64,000 nucleotides of DNA from Hypericum androsaemum (Eukaryota > Streptophyta > Magnoliopsida > Malpighiales > Hypericaceae), in NCBI GenBank assembly GCA_963995505.1, contig OZ023182.1, forward strand, positions 16,839,619 to 16,903,618. Direction: 5' to 3'. The position numbers were made by a program, and so were the translations under genes. A model generated the notes under the pieces. The model was not told the DNA's origin. It made no database searches and saw nothing but the letters and a program-made list of their open reading frames with translations. Below are positions 20,886-35,756 of the stretch, piece by piece. The first letter of the stretch is position 1. Every line of letters starts with the position of its first letter.

Positions 20886-23783
20886 TCATGGTGTTGCTAC
20901 ATTTTCTTTGGCAGAGGGAGCAATCTCCTCACCATCAATTCCAGGTTTGCTTCCGGCTACCGCTAGGCTCAAGAGTAACAGCTCCCAATTCTTTGCTGGT
21001 CCCTGTTTAGGAAAGCGTTGAAGCTTTGATTCTTAATGCACTTCCATAAGCAAACAGGTACTATCTACTCATTAGCCTACCTTCCAAGAGAGATCTTGGG
21101 CCATACAGTTCTGTACCATCTCTGCCAAAGCACGGGTTCCATATGTGGCAAGTGCCCTTTTTACCGCAATTGCCAAAGCAGTTGCATCCGCCGGATCAAC
21201 TTTGTCACACTGAGATGAAGCATCACACAGTGAATTGTGCTCTTACATTAGAGATCGTAGTTGAAAGCAAGGAAGAATGGACGAGCCGTTACCTCGACAC
21301 TGAAGGCGCCAATCTGGAACCCTGTGTAGCCATCTTTGACAGTGTCAACAAGACCACCTGTTGAAGCAACAATAGGGACCTGCATTGCAGTTCAGGATAT
21401 CAAAATCGGTTTCTTTACATGTTTCAGACGTAATACATATTGGAGGCGAGCGGGCTTTACCGTGCCATATTGCATCGCGTGCAGCTGAATGAGACCACAT
21501 GGCTCAAATCTGCTGGGAACCAACATGAAATCTGCCCCTGCGGTGATCATATGGGCCAGAGGAACATTGAATTTTGCTACGCCGCGGGCCTTCGTTGGAT
21601 AAAGTTGCTCCAGCTGCTCAAGCTGCTTCTCCATATGCTTCTTCCCTGTGCCCTGTATGATGAAGATGGCATACAACATAATCACTCGGCTCGGTAGGCT
21701 CCCTACGGAGGCTGGTTACTGCAAGTTCTTACCAGGACAATGATTTGGACATCCTCATCGATAAATTGTGGGATGGCTTGAGCTAGAATATCTGATCCTT
21801 TTTGCTCTTCCAGTCTTCCAATGAAGCCTATAACAGGTACATTCCTGTCAACAGGCAAACCCACTTCGGCTTGCAGTGCTTCTTTTAACAGAGGCTTGGC
21901 GACCATCGCCTGCAAATTTCTGGTGCTTTAATAATCTGTTTGTGGTATTGAAGCCATGACAAGCCAACCAAATCAACTACAATTTATCTATCGGATTCTT
22001 ACAGTCTCAGAATCGTATTTGACAGTGGTGTACTTGTCCTTTGCGGGGTTCCACTCTTGAACATCCATGCCATTGACTATTCCTTGGATGCCTCTCGTGC
22101 GCAGGACGTTATCCAGCTCGACACCTTTCTCTTCTCCGGAAACAAGTTCTACAGCGTAGTGCGGACTAACTGTTACGACTATATCAGATTCTAGTATCCC
22201 GGCCTTCATCCAGTTTATTTTTCGTCCTGTGACAGGTTTCACGTATCTGCAGATAAAGTAACAAAACAAACTCAAGTAAGCAACTGAAATCAGCCATGAA
22301 GTGTTATGTGCTCGATCAGTTAAGAGAAGATCCAGGAAAGAGTAGCACCCGTCCATAAAATCGAAAGATCCCCGAAAATGGTCTGGCAGGTTAAGAAATG
22401 AGAAATCTGAGAATGCAAATCTGCCTTGGTAAGCAATGTTGTGAATGCAGAAGGCAACCTGACACCATCAAAAGCATTGAAGTTTTTATAGAATTTACTT
22501 CTTCCACAAAGAAAGGCCTCGATTCTACGGGCATTCACTCGTCGAGAGATAAAATGCTGCGCCTACCTTGGCGTTTTGATAGATCCCTCTGGACTTGTAC
22601 ATGGTTTTCAGGTAGCAAGGGAGCAGAGCAGTATGCCAATCATTTGCAACGAAGACGACATCCTCGCCTGCATGCCGAAAAACTTTTGACTCCGAACATT
22701 TCGTGCATTAAATCGCAAGTGTAAGTACTGAACCAAAGAAAGTGGCACACCGTACGGTCCGGAGAAGTAGTTGTTGTTGTTGAGGTTTAAGATTCGGGGT
22801 GCTTCTAGGGCTGCCTGCAAATTGCAGTTTCAGGTCCGATCAATGTATCATCTCACAACAGGTATAGTTTCTTCAAGACAATGGCTATGGACTTCGCTAT
22901 TGTGAAGGAATGGTCAATGCAAAGATAAACTTACCTGACAAAACAGACTGAACCGAAGTTGGTTATTTTTGTAATCTAGTCCGGCTCGAGGACCGTAGAC
23001 TTTGGATCCAGTTTTCCCCCATACCTTGCAAATGTAGTAGATCAACAATGACAATTAAGTTATGATTCCCTCAGTAGCTATAGTAAAAGTGGTACCTTCT
23101 CAAGGAACCATGGATGATCGAGAAAAACGCGATCAACTCCCCGCTTGAAGCAGTGGAAGAAGCCAACAACTTCTGTATGAACACCAACTTTGACCTGTTT
23201 CGATGAAGAGGCATGCAGGGAGAGAGTTCAGAAGGACTTAATTGAAGCATGGAGATGATCAACAGAGGCCTAAAATGGTCACCTCAACTTGCACATTGGT
23301 ATCCCAGCAATCCTTGTACTGATCGTAGCGCGGCGCAATTGTCATAACCCGATGCCCTCTTGCCTGTAAACCAAGCACGGAATTTAGCAGTTGGAAAGGA
23401 AACTGTGATTCAAGGCATCCCAGCTACTTCACCACAAGATCAAGATGCATTACAGCCATAGCCGGTGGCAGCCCGCCAAGAACATCGCCGAGCCCGCCAG
23501 TTTTGCTCCAGGGACCGACCTCTGTCCCCACAAATACTATGTTCATTCCCATCGCGCATTTAACAACTGCGAATCGCCTGGCATTCTCGCTCGTGTTCAT
23601 CGTCTTTCCCGATTTGCAGGCGGTCGTCTTCAGACTGGTCCTCATGTTTCGCTGGTTCAAACGAGCATTGTTCTGCATCCACTTCCCATTTTGCAGCCAC
23701 AGAGCTTTCGGATTGGAAACATTCCCTCCGGAGCTGACATGGGAGACTTTTGAGACCAAGTGTGAAGCGGACAGGGTTGCCAT
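20886..23783 (-). CDS. GBSS1: Granule-bound starch synthase I, plastid
   Basis: ADP-glucose:starch glucosyltransferase (GT5) that makes amylose on starch granules. Thirteen exons on the minus strand: 23454-23783, 23283-23363, 23096-23194, 22935-23024, 22751-22814, 22567-22667, 22349-22458, 22003-22246, 21733-21909, 21461-21652, 21293-21379, 21081-21209, 20886-21002. They total 1821 bases, 606 residues, the usual size, with no break. Starts [20 protein letters not shown] (serine-rich plastid transit peptide, about 77 residues). The GT5 domain opens with the substrate loop [14 protein letters not shown]; the GT1 domain has [27 protein letters not shown] and the second loop STGGL. It ends [15 protein letters not shown]. 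Domain motifs and exon pattern match GBSSI rather than soluble synthases. Confidence 0.97.
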
Positions 23784-24044
23784 TCTTAACACTCTTGGTA
23801 ATAAACTGGAAAAGAAAACAGACCACAACTGAATTTTCTTCACTCAAAGGGATCAACAAAATTCAACAGGCACGCGGTCAGAACCCGGGGCTCCTCTCAC
23901 TACATGGGAACTAACGATTTCATGTTCTATTGCACACTCCCCACAAGGGTTCTTTTCGCCCCCTTCCTCACGGTACTATATTTCACTATGATACTAAAAC
24001 ACCGTTAGGAAACCAAATAAGCAAAACTTAATGCATTGCGTGGC

Positions 24045-24054
24045 CATTTATAAA
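24045..24054 (-). promoter_or_regulatory. Putative TATA box of GBSSI
   Basis: Minus-strand TTTATAAATG about 260 bases before the ATG at 23783; a start site near 24015 would give a leader of about 230 bases. No direct evidence of the start site. Confidence 0.4.
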
Positions 24055-24359
24055 CGAGAGAAGCTTATTGATTACCTCTTTTATAGCAACAACTTGCTAG
24101 TAGATGTCCGAATGTTACTTTTTCGAGTTCTCCGACATTGGAGGAGCTGGTCGAGCAGTTCTTGAGGCAGTTGCATGTAGGACCCACGAATCATACGTGG
24201 CAGCCCCGCAGTGGGCGTTTTCCTTGACGGATTGCGTTCGAGGGCTGAGGCTATGGGATAACGCACGTGCGGATTCCAAAGTGAAGTTGGAATATGCCGG
24301 AAATTCGTACGACAAATAACGGAACATAAACCTGAACCACTCTTTTTTATAGAAATGAC

Positions 24360-24960
24360 TGCCAAGATGTAATTCATATCGAACACAACAGTTTCTATCC
24401 TAAATTCCTTTGTCGGAAGTGTCAAATCTATTCCAAACAAGTTTTAGCGCATTGTTAGAACTTGAAATCCGTTGGAGCTAGAATTTTGCAATTGGTAGCG
24501 AGCCTATTCACGACCGAGATTCAACGGAATAAAATTAATTTAGTAGACAATTATGACTAACGCGGAATAAAATGAGGTTCAAAGAGCTCTCAGTGTTGTT
24601 GTTTAAAAAAAGCCTGCAATGCCGGAAAAATTACGAGTATCGAGAACGTCCTGGAAAATTGAAAATATTTTTTGACTCAAACATCGGATTTATGAAGTTA
24701 AGAAAACAGATTTATAACTTTGCGTGTCTATTGGTCAGGAATATGTTAAAAACCCGATTTTAAAAGTCAAGTATGAAAGTTGATAACGTTAAGCCGTTAA
24801 GGGCGTTGACAATCCTCCTGCTCCCGCGCCGGGCCCGTGGTACTCTGTTTTGTCTGACAATTGCCGGGCCTAAGCCTTTTATAAGCCCATCATGAACCCA
24901 AAATGATAATTGCTGGACTGCCTAGCATCCTAATGAGAGTGGATTGCGTCAGAGTGAAAG
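24360..24960. other. Intergenic, nothing recognised
   Basis: Upstream of GBSSI. AT-rich sequence with short frames only; no repeats with clear ends. Confidence 0.5.
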
Positions 24961-24969
24961 GACCACTCC

Positions 24970-25188
24970 GGACTATTTGGACTGAAAGTAACGATAATGA
25001 CTTATCCCGGTTACAACAATAGCATGTCTGGTCACTAATAATGACACGCGGATACGATAATGGCATATCTAGTTATCGATATTGGCATGTCGGTGATCTC
25101 CTATCACGCGCACGCTTTTTTATTTTTGTCCCTGTATTTTAACTTTTTTACAAAAAAATCTCCGTGTATCCTTTGGTCCAAATAGTTT
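24970..25188. repeat. Small inverted-repeat (MITE-like) sequence
   Basis: GGACTATTTGGACTGAAAG at 24970-24988 faces CTTTGGTCCAAATAGTTT at 25171-25188 as an imperfect inverted repeat. The interior has three to four GATAATG.CAT-type words and a tattttaacttttttacaaaaaaa stretch resembling 7620-7780. No clear target duplication was found. Confidence 0.4.
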
Positions 25189-25655
25189 AGAATGGGCCAA
25201 ATTCCAGACTCAATCCAACCCTATCCTAATTCATCGACAATCAATAGCAGGACAAAGTTTTTCTAGTTTAATAATGCAGTAAGCACGTGTTCCTGACTTG
25301 GACCTGAAATGAGATGCGTACAAGAGCATGCTGATCTTCTCCCTCGAAGGTTCCAAAACCAGACGTGGACGACTTGTCCAAGTAGATCTAGTCCACTCCA
25401 GAACGACACGTAAATAACCTGCCACCTAGCCTACCTGCCTTCCTCCTAGTGGTGCCACTTGGAGCAATTTTTTAAGTTAAGTCTCAAGATTTTTTTGTTG
25501 AGTCAGTTGACCTACTGCAAACAGTCTCATAATTTACTTAATCCGATTGATTTTTTTTAATATTTAAGATGACGTATTTTGAGCTCTCAAACCGACAATT
25601 CTTGTAGTAGTTCCTAATATTATCCTAAAAAATAGTAGTTCTTGATAAAAAAATA

Positions 25656-26149
25656 GGGAAAAGTTCACTTTAGTACCCTGTGGTATCGACCAAAATCACT
25701 TTAGTACCCTGTGGTAAAAAACTGATCAATCGAGTCATACTTATTCTAATTAACATCAAAAAGGGCCTCGGGCAGCTGCCCGGAGCTGCCCGAACCTACC
25801 CGAACCCTGTCCGGGCTACGTGGCCAGCCACGTCACCATTTTTGATGATGTGGCGCCACGTGGACATCCATCTCCTCCTCCTCCTCCGCGTCCTCCTCCT
25901 CCTCCTCCGCGTCCTCCTCCTCCTCCCCGCCTCCTCCTCTCCACGTGGCGCCACGTCATCAAAAATTGGTGACGTGGCTGACCACGTAGCCCGGGCAGAG
26001 GTCGGGTAGGTTCGGGCAGCTCCGGGCAGCTGTCCGAGGCCCTTTTTGATGTTAATTGGAATAAGTATGACTCAATTGATCAGTTTTTTACCACAGAGTA
26101 CTAAAGTGATTTTGGTCAATACCACAGGGTACTAAAGTGAACTTTTCCC
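25656..26149. mobile_element. Mutator-like element 2 (494 bases, non-autonomous)
   Basis: Ends GGGAAAAGTTCACTTTAG at 25656 and its inverted copy to 26149, with long inverted repeats (~140 bases) containing TAGTACCCTGTGGTA and GGGCCTCGGGCAGCTGCCC. Flanks AAAAAAATA and TAAAAAATA match at 8 of 9. The inside is a short CTCCTC-rich tract between two GGCGCCACGT palindromes. Same subfamily as element 4. Confidence 0.85.
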
Positions 26150-26580
26150 TAAAAAATATTCAAAACTTTTTGTGTGGTAAGTATAAGTATTCATAAATAA
26201 CACACTCAGAGATGAGCAATATCCTCACGCATTGGCCACGTCTCTCACACTGCAACTAGTGGACGGCGAAGGAGAAACTTTATTATAACGAAGTCAAAGG
26301 TAACCTCAAAATCGGGAACCTTAATATTTTGTGTTTTCTCCAATTTGTATACAATACTTGTTTAAAATATTTGACCAAATGACATAAATTTATTAATAAG
26401 GTGTTAAAAAAATTCGGTGAAATATTTTAAAATTATAAAATAGTAGTGTGAAACTGTGCGAAATCACAAAATACTACAGTAGAATTTTACCAATACCTAA
26501 ATTTATGTAACTAAATTTAAATTTAACTTAATAAATAAACTTTTTAATGCGAAAAATTACAAAAAAACGTAGAACAGAAG
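26150..26580. other. AT-rich intergenic, nothing recognised
   Basis: No coding frame or repeat ends seen. Mildly AT-rich sequence upstream of small CFET protein A. Confidence 0.5.
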
Positions 26581-26589
26581 AACATAGAC

Positions 26590-26834
26590 TGAGTCAACGG
26601 TCCAAAGACGACCAGCCAAGTCAGCCGTAAGAACGCCGCGTTTGGCTTTGACCAAATTCCAGAAGTTTCCACATCCTAACCAGCAACTTCCTCTGTCTTC
26701 CACCCCCTCAATATATACCCTCCCCGCCTCCTCCCGATTCTCTCATCAACCAAACAAAATCACACAAACTTGCAATTGTAATCCCATCAAACCAAACAAG
26801 GACCAATCTCTCTCTCTCTCTCTCTCTCTCTCTT
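26590..26834 (+). promoter_or_regulatory. Promoter/leader of small CFET protein A
   Basis: W-box cores (GTCAA at about 26593 and TTTGACC at about 26646), a TATATA at 26712-26717 and a (TC)n tract at 26807-26834 in the likely leader, 19 bases before the ATG. W-box binding by WRKY factors is inference from the motif. Confidence 0.4.
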
Positions 26835-26852
26835 CAGACAAAAGCCAAGTAG

Positions 26853-27128
26853 ATGACGACGACGTCGATGTTCAGCTCGTTCGAAGCCTTCTCCTTCGAG
26901 TCATCCTTCGGCCAGAAGATGAAGTCCCTGATGGGTCCTCCTCGGTCTCAGCCGGAAGGGAACAAGCCCAGTGGAAGCGGCGACGGTGGTGCGCCGTCTC
27001 CGGCCGGTGACACTACCAGCCGGCGGTCGTCTCCGCCGCCGCCGAAGCAGCAGAAGAAGAGGTTAAGGCCCAGGTTCGCTCCGGAGCTGGACGGGCTCCA
27101 CTGCTTCGAGACCATCATTCCTTATTAA
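26853..27128 (+). CDS. Small plant protein with C-terminal DGLHCFET motif (CFET protein A)
   Basis: A single-exon 91-residue frame. N-terminus MTTTSMFSSFEAFSF, then a low-complexity proline/serine/glycine middle (residues ~28-62), a basic stretch KQQKKRLRPRF, and the end APELDGLHCFETIIPY. The end matches the C-terminus of the gene at 36845-37216 (PQFDGLNCFETFIGH), so both belong to one family of short plant proteins defined by this tail; I recall similar uncharacterised plant proteins but give no function. Leader, TATA and codon use support a real gene. The start is the first ATG after the TC tract. Confidence 0.8.
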   Translation: MTTTSMFSSFEAFSFESSFGQKMKSLMGPPRSQPEGNKPSGSGDGGAPSPAGDTTSRRSSPPPPKQQKKRLRPRFAPELDGLHCFETIIPY

Positions 27129-27840
27129 GGAAAATTAAGGACAGGCTATTTTGATTATGTATATATTCGATCATTATTTTGGACAGCTCCAATTGTGATT
27201 GTATAAATTCAAAGGAAATTTTTGTCGTCAATTAATTTTGTGTTTTCTCCAATAATATTATAGGATGATTGAACCCTAATTTTGTTGCCTAATCTCGGCT
27301 TTTTTTAACAATCCTCAGTTTTGTCGACTTAATTTTTGTCATATTTTTTAAGCTAAGTTATTCGGAATCGAATTTAGCAAATATAATTAAAACCCATTTA
27401 GCGTAGGTTCTTGAATCGCCGGTCCGCGCACAGCCATATGCCTGTCCGACATCAAATTTATTCGCGAAAAGAAAAATATAGAAAATACGGTTAATTTATA
27501 CATGAATAAATTTAAGAAAAGATCCTAAAGGCAGGAAAATTGATGCAAAGAATGAGATATAAATGTCCTAAAAAGTATATTCTCATTGTAAAAAATATAA
27601 TAAAAAGTATATACCTTGAGCAATTTATCCTAAATCGGAAAGACGAACAATTTTTGTACGCTCAGGTTCGTTGTGTTCGTCTTTCCTTATTTTTTTTTGA
27701 GAAAGTCTGGTCAACCGACAGGTTTCCAGCTTAACCAAGTTGTCAAATTCTAAGTACTTAAGAGCACATTATTAGCTTGACCAAAAATAAAAGAGCACAT
27801 TATTAGAATAGTTTTATGGCATATAAAAATTGTTCTAATT
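27129..27840. other. Intergenic, nothing recognised
   Basis: 3' region of small CFET protein A followed by AT-rich sequence without recognisable genes. Confidence 0.5.
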
Positions 27841-28000
27841 TGTTGAGAATTTCACATCGGTTAAAATACGAGTGTGGGGTAAGTTTATAAATGTAGAAAA
27901 TTCATCGACTCATTGTCTTAAAGTTTTGAGTTGGATATGGAGATTCTAATATGATATCAGAGCGGGTTGATCCCGTGCCCATTGTTGAGCTCGGACAATC
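27841..28000 (+). mobile_element. TRIM-like LTR fragment with primer site
   Basis: TGTTGAGAATTTCACATCGG at 27841 resembles the start of common plant TRIM/short LTRs, and TGATATCAGAGC at 27952-27963 differs by one base from the tRNA-Met primer site. The tract between is ~110 bases. No second LTR was found, so this is a fragment. Confidence 0.5.
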
Positions 28001-28399
28001 CCCATTTCTCGCACTTAGTACTTAAGTGGACAATAATTTGAAATTTTTTTTATCTGAGTATCCTATTCAGATTTAAAAAATTGGAAAAAGTCTACTTAAA
28101 TATCCTGTGGTATCTCGAAAAATCAAGTTAGTACCCTGTAGTTTAAAAATTAAAATCAATTAGAGGCTAGGGCAGCTGCCCGGACCCTACCCGTCCTGCC
28201 CGGTCACTCGGATCAGCCACATCATAATTTTTATGCTGACATGGCGCCACGTGGCATCCCTTTTTCCCTCCTTCCCCTCTCTTTCTTCCCTCTCTCTCCC
28301 AATCAAAAGCTTCAAGCTCAGAGTCGGGAAAGGGAAGGTTGGCGGCTGCGACGAGCAACGAAACCCAAATCGATTCAAATTGTCATGCCAATTAAATAT

Positions 28400-29575
28400 G
28401 GGCAAATTACTCTCACATCCCTGAGGTTTGGTCACCCCCCCCCTAGGGTCCCTGACTTTTGGAAAATGATTGTCCCGTCCCTAAGTTTTGACGATAATAG
28501 ACTCTCGGGTCCCTGGCTGATGTCATCGGCTCTTTTTTATTTTTGGTCATGAAAATGACCAAAATACCCTTAAACAAAAAATAAAAAAATTCACCTTCTT
28601 TAACCTTTGACCAAGAACACCAACAACCAAAAACTAACTCAAAAATAAGATCAAACTAACCAAAATCAAGAACACAACCAAGAACATCAAGAAAAAAAAT
28701 TTTGATTAACTAATCGGAGCTAAACTAACAAAAGATGCTCGTTTTATTCCTCTACTCAGAGTCTCCTCCACTAATAAAACTTATAATTGTAAGATGAGAT
28801 CAAACCCCCAGAGAAAAAAAAAACCCTCAATTCCATAAGTTTAGCAAAAAAAATCCAACAACCATTCCAAAGGCAAAAGACCAAGCGAAGAAATCAAGAG
28901 ATGGGTTCGCCTCAGAATCAATCGTAACGTCCATGGAGCCCAGAAAGAACGAATCTTTCCTCTCCTCTTCTGGGTGTGTTAGAGTCGGCTATATGCGTAA
29001 GAGAAAGGGACGTAACTGGTTTTAGGACCGGCCGGATGGTTCCAGAGAGCTTGAAGCTTGGAAGTCGACATCTCTTTCTTTGGGCCTTGGACAGCTTAGG
29101 AGGGAGGCGACGATGAGGAGGGGTGGGAGATTAGGTCTTCGATCTGGATGGACCGGACTCTCGATAACGAGGTTCGAATTCATGATCTTTATTTCTGAAT
29201 TTTCTTAATTTTTTCATGAAATTTAGATTAGGTCTCAAGCTGAATTGTTGGATGATTAGTTAATTAATTTTTTTTATTGTTCTTGATGTTCTTAGTTGTG
29301 TTCTTGATTTTGGTTAGTTTGATCTTATTTTTGAGTTAGTTTTTGGTTTTTGGTGTTCTTGGTCAAATGTTAAAGAAGGTGAATTTTTTTATTTTTTGTT
29401 TAAGGGTATTTTGGTCATTTTCATGACCAAAAAATGAAAAAAATAGCCGATGACGTCAGCCAGGAACCCGAGAGTCTATTTCGTCAAAACTTAGGGACGG
29501 GACAATCATTTTCCAAAAGTCAGGGACCCTAGGGGGAGGGTGACCAAACCTCAGGGACGTGAGGGTAATTTGCCC
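28400..29575. mobile_element. Nested Mutator-like element with ~310-base inverted repeats
   Basis: Starts GGGCAAATTACTCTCACAT at 28400 and ends with its inverted copy at 29575. The 9-base duplication ATTAAATAT is exact (28391-28399 and 29576-29584). The inverted repeats extend from 28400 to about 28710 and from about 29260 to 29575, including GGGTCCCTGACTTTTGG, TGGTCATGAAAATGACC and AAACTAACTCAAAAATAAGA. The inner ~550 bases show no transposase. This subfamily differs from elements 1-4 in end sequence. Confidence 0.9.
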
Positions 29576-29889
29576 ATTAAATATTCATGTGACTGAACCC
29601 AATCTCCGCGTTCTTCATCGAGATTACTATTGGCCATAAAAAATCCTAACCAACTCGTCAATCGTTGATCTAGGTTTTTTGCTTGTCAAGAATTTGGGGT
29701 AAAATTGGGGTCGGCCGGCGATGCTCTCTGATTTGGTTTAATTCATTAGGTGGAGGAAGAAGATGCCTTCATCTCCGTTCAACGCCGTTCGTCGTTCTCA
29801 GTTCCAAGAACCCGGTCAAGACGAGGCGAGACAGAGACAGAGACAGAGGTCGGCTGGGCTTGTAATCGGAAGAGATGCCCTTGCAGCGG

Positions 29890-30138
29890 CGGTCATGGTC
29901 GCCATCTCGTGAAGGCCAGAATCACAGAGGCGTGGGAGCCGTTGCTGTTGTCGTTGTTGGAGGCGAACCAGAAGCCGAGATCGTCGTCGTCGTCGTTGGC
30001 AGCGGTTGTCGCCTGGGAGGCCATGACCTGAGCGAGCCGCTGGGCATCGGCCTTGACCTCTATCCCGCCTGGGAGGCCATGACCTAGGGTAAGCCGGGGA
30101 CATCGCCGGTGAGGATCCGTTGCTGGTCGATCCCCCAC
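29890..30138 (-). pseudogene. Gene-like fragment inside Mutator-like element 3
   Basis: A minus-strand frame reads GGIEVKADAQRLAQVMASQ followed by an acidic DDDDDLGFWF stretch. From memory this resembles the conserved tract of plant SCD2-type coiled-coil proteins; confidence is low without a search. A repeated 18-base piece (CCTGGGAGGCCATGACCT) lies at about 30011 and 30069. It is confined by the element ends, so capture is the likely origin. Confidence 0.35.
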
Positions 30139-30717
30139 TCCACTGCCGCGCGTACACTGGACTCCCCACCCTCCTCCGATTTATTCCCTTTTAGATATTG
30201 AGAAACGTAATTAAATGAATTTTTGGTGAAAATTTATTTAATTAAGTTCGCTATTTGGTTTGCTTGCTAGTTATACTCATTGTTTCCGTTTTGGGAAAAT
30301 AATTTCTGGGTTAAGAAGAAGAAGAAGAAGAAGAGAAGAGGGGGAGAGAGAGAGAGAGGGGAAAGGGGAGGAGAAATTTGTCCATTTGGTGCCACATCAT
30401 CAGAAATTTCTGATGTGGCTGATCCGAGTGGTCGGGTAAAGTTCGGGCAGGACGGGTAGGGTCCAGGCAGCTGCCCGGGCCTCTAATTGATTTTAATTGG
30501 AATAAGTTTGACTCAATTGATACGTTTTAAACCACAAGGTACTGACTTGATTTTTTAAGATACTACAGGATACTTAAGTGGACTTTTCCCAAAAAAATTT
30601 GAATGTGTGGGGATACCTCAAAACTAATAAATTAAAGCAAGAAGAAGTGGAGGCGTAAAAAGTAAAAACAGAAGAGGCGCATCGAAGCCTAAACCCTGCC
30701 GGACAGTGAAACCCTCA

Positions 30718-30725
30718 AAACCCTA
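30718..30725 (+). promoter_or_regulatory. Telo-box upstream of RIN1
   Basis: AAACCCTA, 117 bases before the start codon, with related CCTAAACCCTG and AAACCCTC motifs nearby. Typical of plant housekeeping promoters. Confidence 0.45.
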
Positions 30726-30841
30726 TTTTTGGAACAAGCAGAGGAGGAGGAGGAGAGAGAGAGAGAGAGAGAGAAGAGAGTTGGTATTAACAGAGGAGAC
30801 GAACAAAGGTCGAGAAGAGAGAGAGAGTTGTAGAGTAAAGA

Positions 30842-34879
<4,038 letters not shown>

Positions 34880-35756
34880 TGGGTCGGTCATACGGGGGCA
34901 TTGCGTGTAAGAATGTAGCTTCGAATGAAGTTTGTGAGGCACATTGTCTAGGAGTTCGGCAATAGCGCGCCTTATGCGGTTCGTGAACGTGCTCAGTCGG
35001 AGCAGTTGTCGATCGGCTTCCGACATCGTGGCAGCCTGATTTGCCTGAAACTCTTTGTCCATTGCATGAAATGAGCAAAACTACGAGGTCTGGTTTGTTC
35101 AAGTATAGCCTATGATTATCTACCATCACCACCTCACTTTTCTGTTGATGGCCAACTTAAAAGGTTTCATTTCCAGCAAAGTAGACCAAAGCTCTCAAAA
35201 ACACTCCCGGCAAATATATTTGGACTGCCTCTCGCGGGACAAAATGGGATCTGACTACGACACCCCTAAACCCAAACACCAAAAATGATCTGTTAGATTT
35301 GATCCGGTAAAATGTCTATTATTTTCTAAATCTAAGCAAATTTTACTGCAAATATATTTGCTATATCCACGTTAAACTCTACTAAATTTTAATATTTTTG
35401 TCGAGGCCGCTAATGCCGGAGAATTACTGATCCAAAAAAAAAAGGGGAAAATATTCACAAAGACAACCCAAGTTGCATAGAATCAAGGATAAGACATGGG
35501 AGAGAAATTCGGATCTTTTTGTGTGTGGACGGTGCACGACCCCACTTTATGTTCCACGTAATTCATCTCCAATTGGATTAGACACTTTGGACCGCCTTTT
35601 CTTCCTTCCACTTTACATGAATCGAGTAAATATCGTCGGGGTGGAATTAAAGTTTGTTAACATTTGTATTAACAAATAAAAGAATGATAATAATATTAAT
35701 TGATATAATTAAAAAATTATATACTTAATTAATTAATAAATAAAACAAAAAAATAA
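34880..35756. other. RIN1 3' region and intergenic
   Basis: The first ~250 bases are probably RIN1 3' UTR. The remainder is AT-rich with no recognised gene. Confidence 0.5.

Larger units (their letters stand above)
28083..30590. mobile_element. Mutator-like element 3 (outer), interrupted by a nested element
   Basis: Outer ends GGAAAAAGTCTACTTAAA at 28083 and its inverted counterpart to 30590 (TTAAGTGGACTTTTCCC) carry the same internal words as element 1 (AATCAAGTTAGTACC, AATCAATTAGAGGC, GGGCAGCTGCCC). Flanks TAAAAAATT (28074-28082) and AAAAAAATT (30591-30599) agree at 8 of 9. Without the nested insertion (28400-29575) it is about 1.3 kb. Part of the left repeat has a small deletion. It ends about 250 bases before the RIN1 start codon. 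Confidence 0.82.

Noticed and set aside
23424..23859. Extra N-terminal residues before MATLSAS in the GBSSI frame
   Set aside because: The upstream in-frame codons precede a good transit peptide start; the ATG at 23783 fits the usual GBSSI length.
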